DNA from: an uncultured Pleurocapsa sp.
GTDB lineage: Bacteria; Cyanobacteriota; Cyanobacteriia; Cyanobacteriales; Xenococcaceae
NCBI GenBank assembly: GCA_937884735.1
Contig: CAKZYI010000579.1
Span: 1-21,665, forward strand
Direction of reading: 5' to 3'
Length of the DNA stretch: 21,665 nucleotides
The notes beneath the pieces are model-generated. The model searched no databases, was not told the origin of the DNA, and was given only the letters and a program-made list of their open reading frames with translations. A program made the position numbers and the translations under genes. Shown here piece by piece: positions 14,950-21,665 of the stretch (within the stretch, counting starts at the first letter, position 1; each line of letters starts with the position of its first letter).

Positions 14950-14978
14950 TAATCAAATTTTTAGACAAAATTTGATTA
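14950..14978. promoter_or_regulatory. Perfect 12-bp dyad in a divergent promoter region
   Basis: TAATCAAATTTT (14950-14961) is the exact reverse complement of AAAATTTGATTA (14967-14978), with a 5-base spacer. It lies in the 252-base region (14860-15111) between the divergent lipoprotein (-) and coiled-coil (+) genes. Two adjacent AT-rich half-sites suit an operator for a dimeric regulator; a transcript hairpin is the alternative. Apart from this dyad, I see no other structure in the 252 bases. Confidence 0.5.
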
Positions 14979-15111
14979 TTTGAGTGAGATATTATGTCTT
15001 TATAAAAATAAGTAAGGCAATTGTTAAATGAATCAGGAATACTAGCATTTTTATCCAATAATGCCTCTAGCATGAAGGCAGTAAATAAATTAAACTGATG
15101 TCAGTAAATAT

Positions 15112-15489
15112 ATGGATACATTACAGGTACAAATCAGCGAGTTGCGAACTAAAATAGACAGCCTTCACGAGCTTATTGAGCAGATTAGCGACCAGGTAAA
15201 AACATTAAGTAATCAACAACCAAATAACCGATCTGGGGAATCTTATTCCCTACCCAATTTTTCTTCTGGGACGGCTAATTTTGCTAGCTCCAGTGGAGAT
15301 GCAGAATATCAATTAACCCACAAGGATATTTTGGTAGACGACAATAGTAGCACCAGTACTGCTAGTTCTGGTAGCGAAAATTTTTCTCCTGATACTCAAA
15401 TTCGTCGTCTGACAGCACAGCTTACCGCTGCATACAATCGCATTGCTGCTTTAGAAGAGCAGTTATTGACCTACAGAATTCACTCTTAA
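15112..15489 (+). CDS. Small conserved coiled-coil protein, function unknown
   Basis: A 125-residue protein with helical ends and a Ser/Gly-rich middle. The N-terminal helix (residues 2-35) has a heptad pattern and the C-terminal IRRLTAQLTAAYNRIAALEEQLL (about 97-119) is a strong coiled coil. The middle (about 36-95) contains the phrase KDILVDD. The C-terminal phrase RLTAQLTAAYNRIAALEEQL recurs in small hypothetical proteins of cyanobacteria. There is no signal or membrane segment. The ATG at 15112 has no clear ribosome binding site. Its last 27 bases overlap the 3' end of the cobT-like gene on the other strand, so both stop codons lie within the other's coding sequence. Confidence 0.7.
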   Translation: MDTLQVQISELRTKIDSLHELIEQISDQVKTLSNQQPNNRSGESYSLPNFSSGTANFASSSGDAEYQLTHKDILVDDNSSTSTASSGSENFSPDTQIRRLTAQLTAAYNRIAALEEQLLTYRIHS

Positions 15490-16575
15490 GTGACGGTAGC
15501 GAGCAAATAAAATTTCAATGGCACTAAGTAACTGAGTGGAAGTCCAATTTTGTATCAGATGAGTTGCGATCGCACAACCTCCTGCACCAACCCCTTCTTT
15601 GACATATCCCTGATGATAAGCTCGAAAACTCGGATAGCGAGAAGTGGCAAAATTTAGCCCACTACCTAGCAGGGGGACTCCACCAATGGTTTTAGCCAAG
15701 CCGACCGTATTTCCCGTTGAATCGTCTGCCACCCAGCGGGTTGTACCCACTACTATCTGGGATAATTGAACTGAGACGTTATGATAATCAGCGATCGCTT
15801 CAATTAAAGCATATACCGCTAGCATTTGTGTTCCACCCGCTAACATTACTCCTCCATAATGGCTGGCAGAAATAGCCATCCCTGCTGCAACAATCTGCAT
15901 TGGATCGCCTACTCCTCCTACTATTTGAAAGGGATCGCTGAACTGAGACCGTAAATTTGCCTTGGATAAGCCAGCTTTGACCACTGACCACTTTTGAGTG
16001 TGATTGCATTGGGGATGACTACTGTTGACCATTCCTCTAGCTTCGATTCCCAAGCCCGTTAACACGGCTAGAGCAGTAGTTGTTCCCCCAACAACACATT
16101 CTCCGATAATTAGATAACTACTCGTGTTAGACAGCTTTTCACCCCATTTCAAACCCTGTTGAAATAGATGTTTAACAGTCTTTAAATCCATTGCTCGACC
16201 AGAAGAAAGACAATTGGCAGGATTGCCGCCTAAATCGATTGTGTCTACTGTTGGTTTGTGGGTCAAGCCAGCATTGAAAATATAAGTAGGAATGTTTAAC
16301 GCTTCAACCACGGTACGAGTAATAAATGTTGGAGAAACCCCCGCTGTTAATATGGGTAGTGGATGCTGATAGTCTGGCTGTATCCCTTGAGCTAAAAATT
16401 CAGCATCGGCGATCGCCGTATATTCTCTATCTTTTGGTGTCGCTCCTGCTGCGGAAATCCCTGGAATTAGCCCTGTAGCCGTAAAACCCAAGATGCAGGC
16501 AAAATTAGGTTTAGCACCGCTGTACTGCCGCAACCATCTCATTCCTGACTGTAATTGACTGTATACGTAAATCAT
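15463..16575 (-). CDS. cobT: CobT-like nicotinate-mononucleotide-dependent phosphoribosyltransferase (TIGR00303-type)
   Basis: This family is the archaeal/cyanobacterial form of CobT, thought to activate the lower-ligand base of cobamides such as pseudocobalamin. The sequence shows FACILGFTATGLIPGISAAG (residues 25-44, Gly-rich nucleotide-binding loop), then TPKDREYTAIADAEFL (46-61), GECVVGGTTTALAVLTGLG (158-176) and HYGGVMLAGGTQML. The 370-residue length is right. The frame opens further up to a TTG at 16587, but the ATG at 16575 gives the usual MIYVYSQL start. It lies 83 bases downstream of the FHA-like gene on the same strand. No cobalamin riboswitch was seen in the upstream gap. Confidence 0.88.
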   Translation of the reverse strand: MIYVYSQLQSGMRWLRQYSGAKPNFACILGFTATGLIPGISAAGATPKDREYTAIADAEFLAQGIQPDYQHPLPILTAGVSPTFITRTVVEALNIPTYIFNAGLTHKPTVDTIDLGGNPANCLSSGRAMDLKTVKHLFQQGLKWGEKLSNTSSYLIIGECVVGGTTTALAVLTGLGIEARGMVNSSHPQCNHTQKWSVVKAGLSKANLRSQFSDPFQIVGGVGDPMQIVAAGMAISASHYGGVMLAGGTQMLAVYALIEAIADYHNVSVQLSQIVVGTTRWVADDSTGNTVGLAKTIGGVPLLGSGLNFATSRYPSFRAYHQGYVKEGVGAGGCAIATHLIQNWTSTQLLSAIEILFARYRHLRVNSVGQ

Positions 16576-16658
16576 TCTTAAAAGCAATAGGCTACAAACT
16601 ATAAGCTATCGCAATCTCAACTCATTGATAAAATAAGTTTTTCACCTAGGACTAATCG

Positions 16659-19600
16659 TTAATGAGAAAAAGGACAATCAGAATAGTTGGAAAATTCAGC
16701 CAGTAAATCTTGTTGAATTTGCGCGACAAGCTCTACTTTTCCTTGAGAATTAACTTTCCAGGTAGATGCTTCAACTGTATCTTTAGAAATAGCAGTTAAT
16801 TTAGCTCTACCGAGTTTTAACTCTGGATTTTTACTCGAAGAATCGGCATCGGCTAAAGAAAAATCGGGAATAAGAGTGCGATCGCTCAAATAATATTCTG
16901 CTAGAGGATTAGAAGGTAAACCACCTCTACCTGTATAGGAAAAAACGCCTTTTTTACTGCCACTATTATTATGTCCACAACTTTTAACGATCAGGCGATC
17001 GGCAGGAATTGTTTTTTCAGGTAATTTAACTAAATTATGGCGATCGCTAGTACTAAAAGTTTTGATGTTAACTTCCCCGTCAATTCCTAATTGAGAACTG
17101 GCAGTGATTTGGCTATCTAAAGTGACAAATAAATCCGTAGCTTCAATATTGATGTTGCCACACTGACCAGATAAAGCCTTCGCGGTCATTTCACTCCCTC
17201 CTGAAGCAAGTAAAAAGGTAGTATCAACAATAATGTTGCCACCGTTACCAAAGTCTGAAGCGTCAGTTTTAATTTTGGAACCATTACTCAAGGCAAGAAT
17301 ATCTCTGGTGAATAACTCAATGTTGCCACCCTGACCAGAAACCGTCGTTGCATTTAATTTACCTTGACTGTCTAAATAAATTGAATCGGCAACGATACTC
17401 AAATTTCCTGCCTTACCTTCTCCAAAACTACTAACAGAAATTTCTCCCTGATTGGCGATCGCTAAATTAGAAGTAGTAATATTAATATTACTGGCAGGAA
17501 ATACGCTAGAAGTAGCACTGCTAATGCCGCTGATAAAAAGATTGTGGGCGGAAGTTCCTGAAATATCAATTGATTCGGCATTAATAATGACATTTCTAGG
17601 AAATTCTAGTCCAGATTGCTCTACTGATATACCAGGGTTGCCCAACTCATTTGGGATAAGTTGATGTCGATTGCCATTGCTGGCACTGATTTTGGCACCT
17701 CCGCCTATGGTTAAGTCTTTGGTATTTACTTCTAAATTGCCTGGATAGCTCAAGCCAAGAGAATTACTTAGCAAACCACCAGAAACTAAACTGCGGTTAT
17801 TAGCATCAACTAGTCTGACAAAATCAATCGCATCGACTTTCAAATTTCCTGCATTACCCAATCCCGTACTGGATGTAGTAATTAATCCACTATCAGTGGT
17901 TGTTAATCTCTCTGTTGCCATGGTTATGTTACCTGCTCTTCCCGTACCAGTGGTAGAACTAGCTAATAGAGAAGAAGAAACCTCCACGTCTTGGGCAACT
18001 ATATCTATATTTCCGCCATCAGCGGAGCCAAAAGTAGAAGTGGATATCAATGCACCATTTTCCAAAATCAAACTGGGAGAGGTAATAGTTGTATTACCAG
18101 CTTTACCTATTTGTGTATTGGTAAGCAAACCGCCAGTAAGACTTTCAACTTCAACCTCACCTGCCAAACCATTTATAAAAAGATTTTGCAAATCTTCAAA
18201 ACTTTTACCACTGAGATATATTGATTCGTCAGCGACTATATTTAGATTTCCTCCATCCCCCGTACCAATAGAAGATGCAGAAATTACCGCCTCATTTCGT
18301 AAATTTAATTTACCAGTATGAATTTCAATATTTCCTGTAGAATTATCGCTAAAAGTGCTGTTGATAATGCCACTGGGAAAACTAAGATCGGGAGAAATTC
18401 CTGTAATTTGAATTAAATCAGTTGCGTTGACTTGAATATTGCCTCCATTCCCACCAAAAGGAATTAAGCCATTGTTAGTCAAAGCTCCACTAGAAGACGA
18501 CAAATTTGCACCATCATCTAAGATTAATTGATTAGTATTGATGGTTAAATTGCCTGCTGTTCCATCTCCTATAATTGTGTTGCTAAAAATACTAGTAGGA
18601 AAAGCTCCATTAACTAAACTTTGGCTCAGTTGAATTGAATTGACTATGTTGAGATTGATGTCTCCACCATTTCCTTTCCCTAAAGTTGAGGAAGAAATCA
18701 CACTACCATTTTGTAGAAGTAAATTGTTGCTATCGAGGTTTAATTGTCCTGCATTTCCTTGACTGCCAATACCCACGGCAGTCAGTAAACCAGAACCATC
18801 TAGAGTGATATTATTTTCAACATCAATGTCAATATTTCCTGCTTGTTCTGTACTAGTGGTAGTGGCTACAATCCAGGCTCCATCATAAAGATTGAGATCT
18901 GGGCTATGGATAGTAATATCCCCAGAAGATCCATCCCCGTTTGAGATCGAGTTTATCGACGTACTATCAATTTCAATTGAAGATGAGGATTGGGATAAAG
19001 AGTCACTAAGCAGTCTTTGGAATGCACTAGTATCTTCCCCAACTAAATTAACTGATTCTGTGGCAGAAATGTTAATTTGAGAGCCTTTTCCTGTGCCAAA
19101 CGTATTAGCAGAAATCTTACTATTTTCAGCAATTGTCAAGTTTTTAGCCGAAATATCGATAGTCCCGCCATCAACATGACCCCGTGTACTGCTATAAAGA
19201 TTTGAGACTCCCCTCAAGTAAATGCTGCTTCCTTGTAGTGATATGTTGCCGCCTCCAACTCCACTCACATCAATTCCACTGCCTCCTCCTATAAAAATGT
19301 TATTTTTAACTACATTAGCGGGAAATGATAGCCGTAATCCTTCATCGATCTCAATTTTGCCATTGCTTTGTAATGCACCAATAGATACATTCCCTTGGGG
19401 TGCTTGCAAAAAAGATGAATTGGAAATACTTACTGCTGGTTGGTTGGAGATTACTTGCCTCCCCAAAAGAGCAATATTTTCTTGAGAGGAAACGGTTAGT
19501 AACGCGCCAGAATCAACTATGATGGGATGATTTTGTCCCATTTGATTAAAAAATAATGCGGAAGGAACGACGGTCAATAAGGCTAAATTCTCTTGAGTAT

Positions 19601-20045
19601 TGGGTGTGGCAGAGAAAGAATTGCTATTGCCAAACTGAATTTCATCGGCGGTAGTCGCCATAAATGAACCACCAATATCTAGTGCTGCCCCTGCGCCGAA
19701 TATGATGCCGTTAGGATTGAGCAACCACAAATTAGCTTCTCCTCCCGATGTTCCCAAGGTTCCAAGTATTTGTGATGGGGTATTTCCTGTTATCCGACTG
19801 AAAATATTGCTCACTCCAGGATCGGCAAAATAAGCACTTTCCCCTGCACTAATATTAAAATCTTGAAAACTATGAAATAGGTTTTGTCCTGCAAGATTTC
19901 CGCCAGTAATCTCACAAGAATTTTGACAATTATTAATTACAAAAGTACTGGTTGTACCATCGGGAACAATTTGTCCAGATACAGGATTAACATTTAAACA
20001 AACACCCAAGACACTACTCAATAAGCAATACTTCTTGTAACTCAT
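16659..20045 (-). CDS. Large secreted FHA/TPS-type beta-helix protein (TpsA-like exoprotein)
   Basis: A 1128-residue exoprotein with a signal peptide (core CLLSSVLGVCL, cleavage near residues 24-25, VSGQ) followed by a filamentous-haemagglutinin TPS domain: NLF (55-57) and NPNGI (110-114), the two motifs recognised by the TpsB transporter. The rest is a long repetitive right-handed beta-helix of about 20-25-residue turns of the form x-G-x-G-G-N-I/L-x-I, with many Ser/Asn/Thr. The C-terminus (about 100 residues) is a non-repetitive charged tail. A partner TpsB outer-membrane protein is not in the window. Its role is probably surface adhesion or cell aggregation. It lies 56 bases downstream of the DUF6816 gene on the same strand and could be cotranscribed. 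Confidence 0.9.
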   Translation of the reverse strand: MSYKKYCLLSSVLGVCLNVNPVSGQIVPDGTTSTFVINNCQNSCEITGGNLAGQNLFHSFQDFNISAGESAYFADPGVSNIFSRITGNTPSQILGTLGTSGGEANLWLLNPNGIIFGAGAALDIGGSFMATTADEIQFGNSNSFSATPNTQENLALLTVVPSALFFNQMGQNHPIIVDSGALLTVSSQENIALLGRQVISNQPAVSISNSSFLQAPQGNVSIGALQSNGKIEIDEGLRLSFPANVVKNNIFIGGGSGIDVSGVGGGNISLQGSSIYLRGVSNLYSSTRGHVDGGTIDISAKNLTIAENSKISANTFGTGKGSQINISATESVNLVGEDTSAFQRLLSDSLSQSSSSIEIDSTSINSISNGDGSSGDITIHSPDLNLYDGAWIVATTTSTEQAGNIDIDVENNITLDGSGLLTAVGIGSQGNAGQLNLDSNNLLLQNGSVISSSTLGKGNGGDINLNIVNSIQLSQSLVNGAFPTSIFSNTIIGDGTAGNLTINTNQLILDDGANLSSSSGALTNNGLIPFGGNGGNIQVNATDLIQITGISPDLSFPSGIINSTFSDNSTGNIEIHTGKLNLRNEAVISASSIGTGDGGNLNIVADESIYLSGKSFEDLQNLFINGLAGEVEVESLTGGLLTNTQIGKAGNTTITSPSLILENGALISTSTFGSADGGNIDIVAQDVEVSSSLLASSTTGTGRAGNITMATERLTTTDSGLITTSSTGLGNAGNLKVDAIDFVRLVDANNRSLVSGGLLSNSLGLSYPGNLEVNTKDLTIGGGAKISASNGNRHQLIPNELGNPGISVEQSGLEFPRNVIINAESIDISGTSAHNLFISGISSATSSVFPASNINITTSNLAIANQGEISVSSFGEGKAGNLSIVADSIYLDSQGKLNATTVSGQGGNIELFTRDILALSNGSKIKTDASDFGNGGNIIVDTTFLLASGGSEMTAKALSGQCGNINIEATDLFVTLDSQITASSQLGIDGEVNIKTFSTSDRHNLVKLPEKTIPADRLIVKSCGHNNSGSKKGVFSYTGRGGLPSNPLAEYYLSDRTLIPDFSLADADSSSKNPELKLGRAKLTAISKDTVEASTWKVNSQGKVELVAQIQQDLLAEFSNYSDCPFSH

Positions 20046-20101
20046 TAAAATTCAACTTTGGAGGTCATACACTCAACGATATAATTCCCCAAAATTAAGT
20101 A

Positions 20102-20908
20102 TTAACGATCAAGAATCAACTCTAAATGATAGCGATATAGTGCCACAGGGCGATCGCCTGCGGTAAAATAGTCTGGATCTTGAGGAGAAAGATTGATAGC
20201 TGTAATTTGCTCTGCTTCTATATTTCCCGAATCTAACAAGTGATAATCTGAGGTAGTTTCTACTTCATTTAAATAGAGCCTCTCAGGAGATCTAAATAGC
20301 TGCTGGGTGAGTTCAGTAGAAATAAATTCCCCCTCTTGAGGTATTTCTCGACCCCTACCTGTTACTTTAGAAATTAGCTTCCGTTCCCCTCGCAAGAAAG
20401 TAATTTGTTGATTGGGATTGTCAGGATCTGTTTTTACCCGATAAACGTTTTCTTCCCCTAAATATGCTTCAGCGATTTTCTGACCATTAAAAGCTCGATC
20501 TGCTACTACGAAGGGTTGAGATGATTTAAAAGCCGATAACAATCCTGTCGGAGAAGTAAAATATTCTTTGCCAAATCTCACCTTAAAAGAAATTGCTCGG
20601 TCGATGTAATCGTCATTATCCTCAAATCCAGGGCTTACTATATCGGGTGCTAGAGGAGCTACTTTATCAATTAAAGTACTTTCTACATTCCATGTCCCCG
20701 CCATCCACTCAGGATATTGTAAATCTCCTTTTGCTAACTGCACTGATGGTTTACTATTCCACTGAGGGTATTGCTGAATGCGGTTTTGAATCGTTGCTGC
20801 AATTGCAGTGTTAGAAAAGCCAAAGAGTATGAAGAAAACCAGCAAAATATTTAATAGTTTCTGTTTGATAGTTTTTGTTTGATAGTTAGCATTTACTTGT
20901 TCCCGCAT
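20102..20908 (-). CDS. DUF6816 family secreted or lumenal protein
   Basis: The sequence has a signal peptide (core LLNILLVFFILFGF, cleavage near AIA, residue 37) and then the family hallmark: YPQWNSKP (47-54), GDLQYPEWMAGTW (61-73), STLIDKVAPLAPDIVSPGFE (77-96) and a beta-rich remainder with VRFGKEYF. I believe it is DUF6816, widespread in cyanobacteria, with plastid relatives, probably in the thylakoid lumen or periplasm. No catalytic residues are evident. The frame is open to 20980, but that would overlap the divergent glycosyltransferase; the ATG at 20908 gives a normal signal peptide. The first codons contain two copies of an ATCAAACA-type 13-base repeat (20854-20883). Only 9 bases separate this ATG from that of the glycosyltransferase. 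Confidence 0.8.
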   Translation of the reverse strand: MREQVNANYQTKTIKQKLLNILLVFFILFGFSNTAIAATIQNRIQQYPQWNSKPSVQLAKGDLQYPEWMAGTWNVESTLIDKVAPLAPDIVSPGFEDNDDYIDRAISFKVRFGKEYFTSPTGLLSAFKSSQPFVVADRAFNGQKIAEAYLGEENVYRVKTDPDNPNQQITFLRGERKLISKVTGRGREIPQEGEFISTELTQQLFRSPERLYLNEVETTSDYHLLDSGNIEAEQITAINLSPQDPDYFTAGDRPVALYRYHLELILDR

Positions 20909-20917
20909 TCTAAAAAT

Positions 20918-21628
20918 ATGACTCAATATATTATTAGCATTATTATCCCAGTTCTTAACGAGGCTGCAATTATTAAACATACTTTAGAAAAGCTTCATCT
21001 CTCACCTGAGGTAGAGGTAATTGTAGTGGATGGAGGGAGTCAAGATCGTACTCTTGCCATAGCTCAAGAAATGGGAGTCAAAGCAATGATTATTTTGGGT
21101 GGTAGATCGGCACAATTGAATGCAGGAGCAGAAATAGCCCAAGGCAAGATTCTATTATTTCTCCATATTGATACTTGTTTACCCCGCAATTTTATCGATT
21201 TGATTACGCAAACTCTACAGCAGCCAAAAGTGATTGCAGGGGCATTTGAATTAGCTATTGAAGGGGAAAATAGATCTCTGCGTTGGATTGAAACTTTAGT
21301 TAAGATGCGATCGCATTTGTTTTCTCTTCCCTATGGAGATCAGGGAATTTTTATGTGTAAACAGGCTTTTACAAACGTTGGCGGATTTGCGTCAATGCCT
21401 ATTATGGAAGACTTTGAACTGGTTCAACGGCTAAAAAGCTACGGAAAAATTGCGATCGCCTCTGGTTCGGTTATTACTTCTGGTAGACGTTGGCAAACGC
21501 TGGGAGTTTGGAAAACCACTTTAATTAATCAATTAGTTATTGCTGGCTATTATTTGGGTGTTTCTCCTAGTAAGTTGAGTCGTTTTTATCGCAATAGAGG
21601 AAAGAATAGGGTAATAAGTAATGAGTAA
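20918..21628 (+). CDS. Family 2 glycosyltransferase, TIGR04283-type
   Basis: A GT-A fold transferase, likely using a nucleotide sugar. Motifs: SIIIPVLNEAAII (7-19), IVVDGGSQDRT (35-45), the loop GRSAQLNAGAEIAQG, HIDT (83-86, the metal-binding DxD position), YGDQGIF (139-145) and MEDFEL (163-168). The order matches TIGR04283 (glycosyltransferase linked to rSAM/selenodomain proteins), which also has this RxxQxNxG loop. One hydrophobic stretch near residues 201-217 may sit at the membrane. The ATG at 20918 begins MTQYIISIIIPVLNE, the expected N-terminus; the upstream TTG at 20879 is not needed. The last seven residues (RVISNE and before) are encoded by the start of a heptamer array. Confidence 0.88.
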   Translation: MTQYIISIIIPVLNEAAIIKHTLEKLHLSPEVEVIVVDGGSQDRTLAIAQEMGVKAMIILGGRSAQLNAGAEIAQGKILLFLHIDTCLPRNFIDLITQTLQQPKVIAGAFELAIEGENRSLRWIETLVKMRSHLFSLPYGDQGIFMCKQAFTNVGGFASMPIMEDFELVQRLKSYGKIAIASGSVITSGRRWQTLGVWKTTLINQLVIAGYYLGVSPSKLSRFYRNRGKNRVISNE

Positions 21629-21665
21629 TAAGTAATAAGTAATGAGTAATAAGTAATAAGTAATA
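21611..21665. repeat. Tandem heptamer array GTAATAA/GTAATGA, running off the window
   Basis: Eight units in one phase, the last cut by the window end. Order: GTAATAA, GTAATGA, GTAATAA, GTAATAA, GTAATGA, GTAATAA, GTAATAA, partial. A 21-base higher-order period (ATAA, ATGA, ATAA) is visible. It encodes the last residues and stop (21626-21628) of the glycosyltransferase. Confidence 0.9.

Noticed and set aside
16576..16658. Cobalamin riboswitch before cobT
   Set aside because: The 83-base gap after the FHA gene is too short and lacks a recognisable B12 box; the gene is probably transcribed from elsewhere or from a simple promoter.

Overview
The window looks like chromosomal DNA of a cyanobacterium. 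HIP1 octamers (GCGATCGC, e.g. 543-550, 2291-2298, 2501-2508) are dense, base composition is AT-rich, and several proteins belong to families typical of cyanobacteria: a CobT-like phosphoribosyltransferase, DUF6816, DUF790, an FHA-type secreted protein and a TIGR04283-like glycosyltransferase. Short tandem heptamer arrays (STRR type) recur between and at the ends of genes. A baeocytous or unicellular lineage (Pleurocapsa, Stanieria or Xenococcus type) is a guess only.

Layout. 1-2892 (+): the 3' end of hflX, an intergenic stretch with three heptamer arrays, a cytosolic GH13 alpha-amylase and rsmE. 2896-3067: a short inverted-repeat element that looks like a MITE with a 5-bp target duplication. 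3207-6021 (-): a secreted protein with a duplicated Cys module, then a DUF790/Bax1-like nuclease. 6049-6900 (+): a seven-repeat TPR protein. 6897-8264 (-): a MATE transporter, divergent from a ferritin-like protein (8487-9494). 9551-10300 (+): uppS, undecaprenyl diphosphate synthesis.

10290-14859 (-) is the accessory part. A PotD-like lipoprotein is followed, with a 4-base overlap, by recQ. The recQ frame is cut by an in-frame TAA, and its zinc-binding tail continues in the same frame after the stop. Next comes a tandem winged-helix gene whose reading frame contains two further in-frame TAA codons, then two overlapping small genes (a basic 104-residue protein and an acidic 127-residue protein) arranged like an effector and its immunity protein. 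Ordinary genes in the window end in TAA, so code reassignment is unlikely. Local gene decay is the simplest reading.

15112-21628: a small coiled-coil protein overlaps the end of cobT (-) tail to tail. A large FHA/TPS-type beta-helix exoprotein (-) and a DUF6816 lipoprotein-sized lumenal or periplasmic protein (-) follow. A glycosyltransferase (+) has its last codons supplied by a heptamer array that runs out of the window.

I found no rRNA, tRNA, CRISPR array or transposase gene. The strongest leads are the three in-frame TAA codons in two neighbouring genes, the gap-free duplicated Cys module, the overlapping small-gene pair, and the heptamer arrays that write gene ends and starts.
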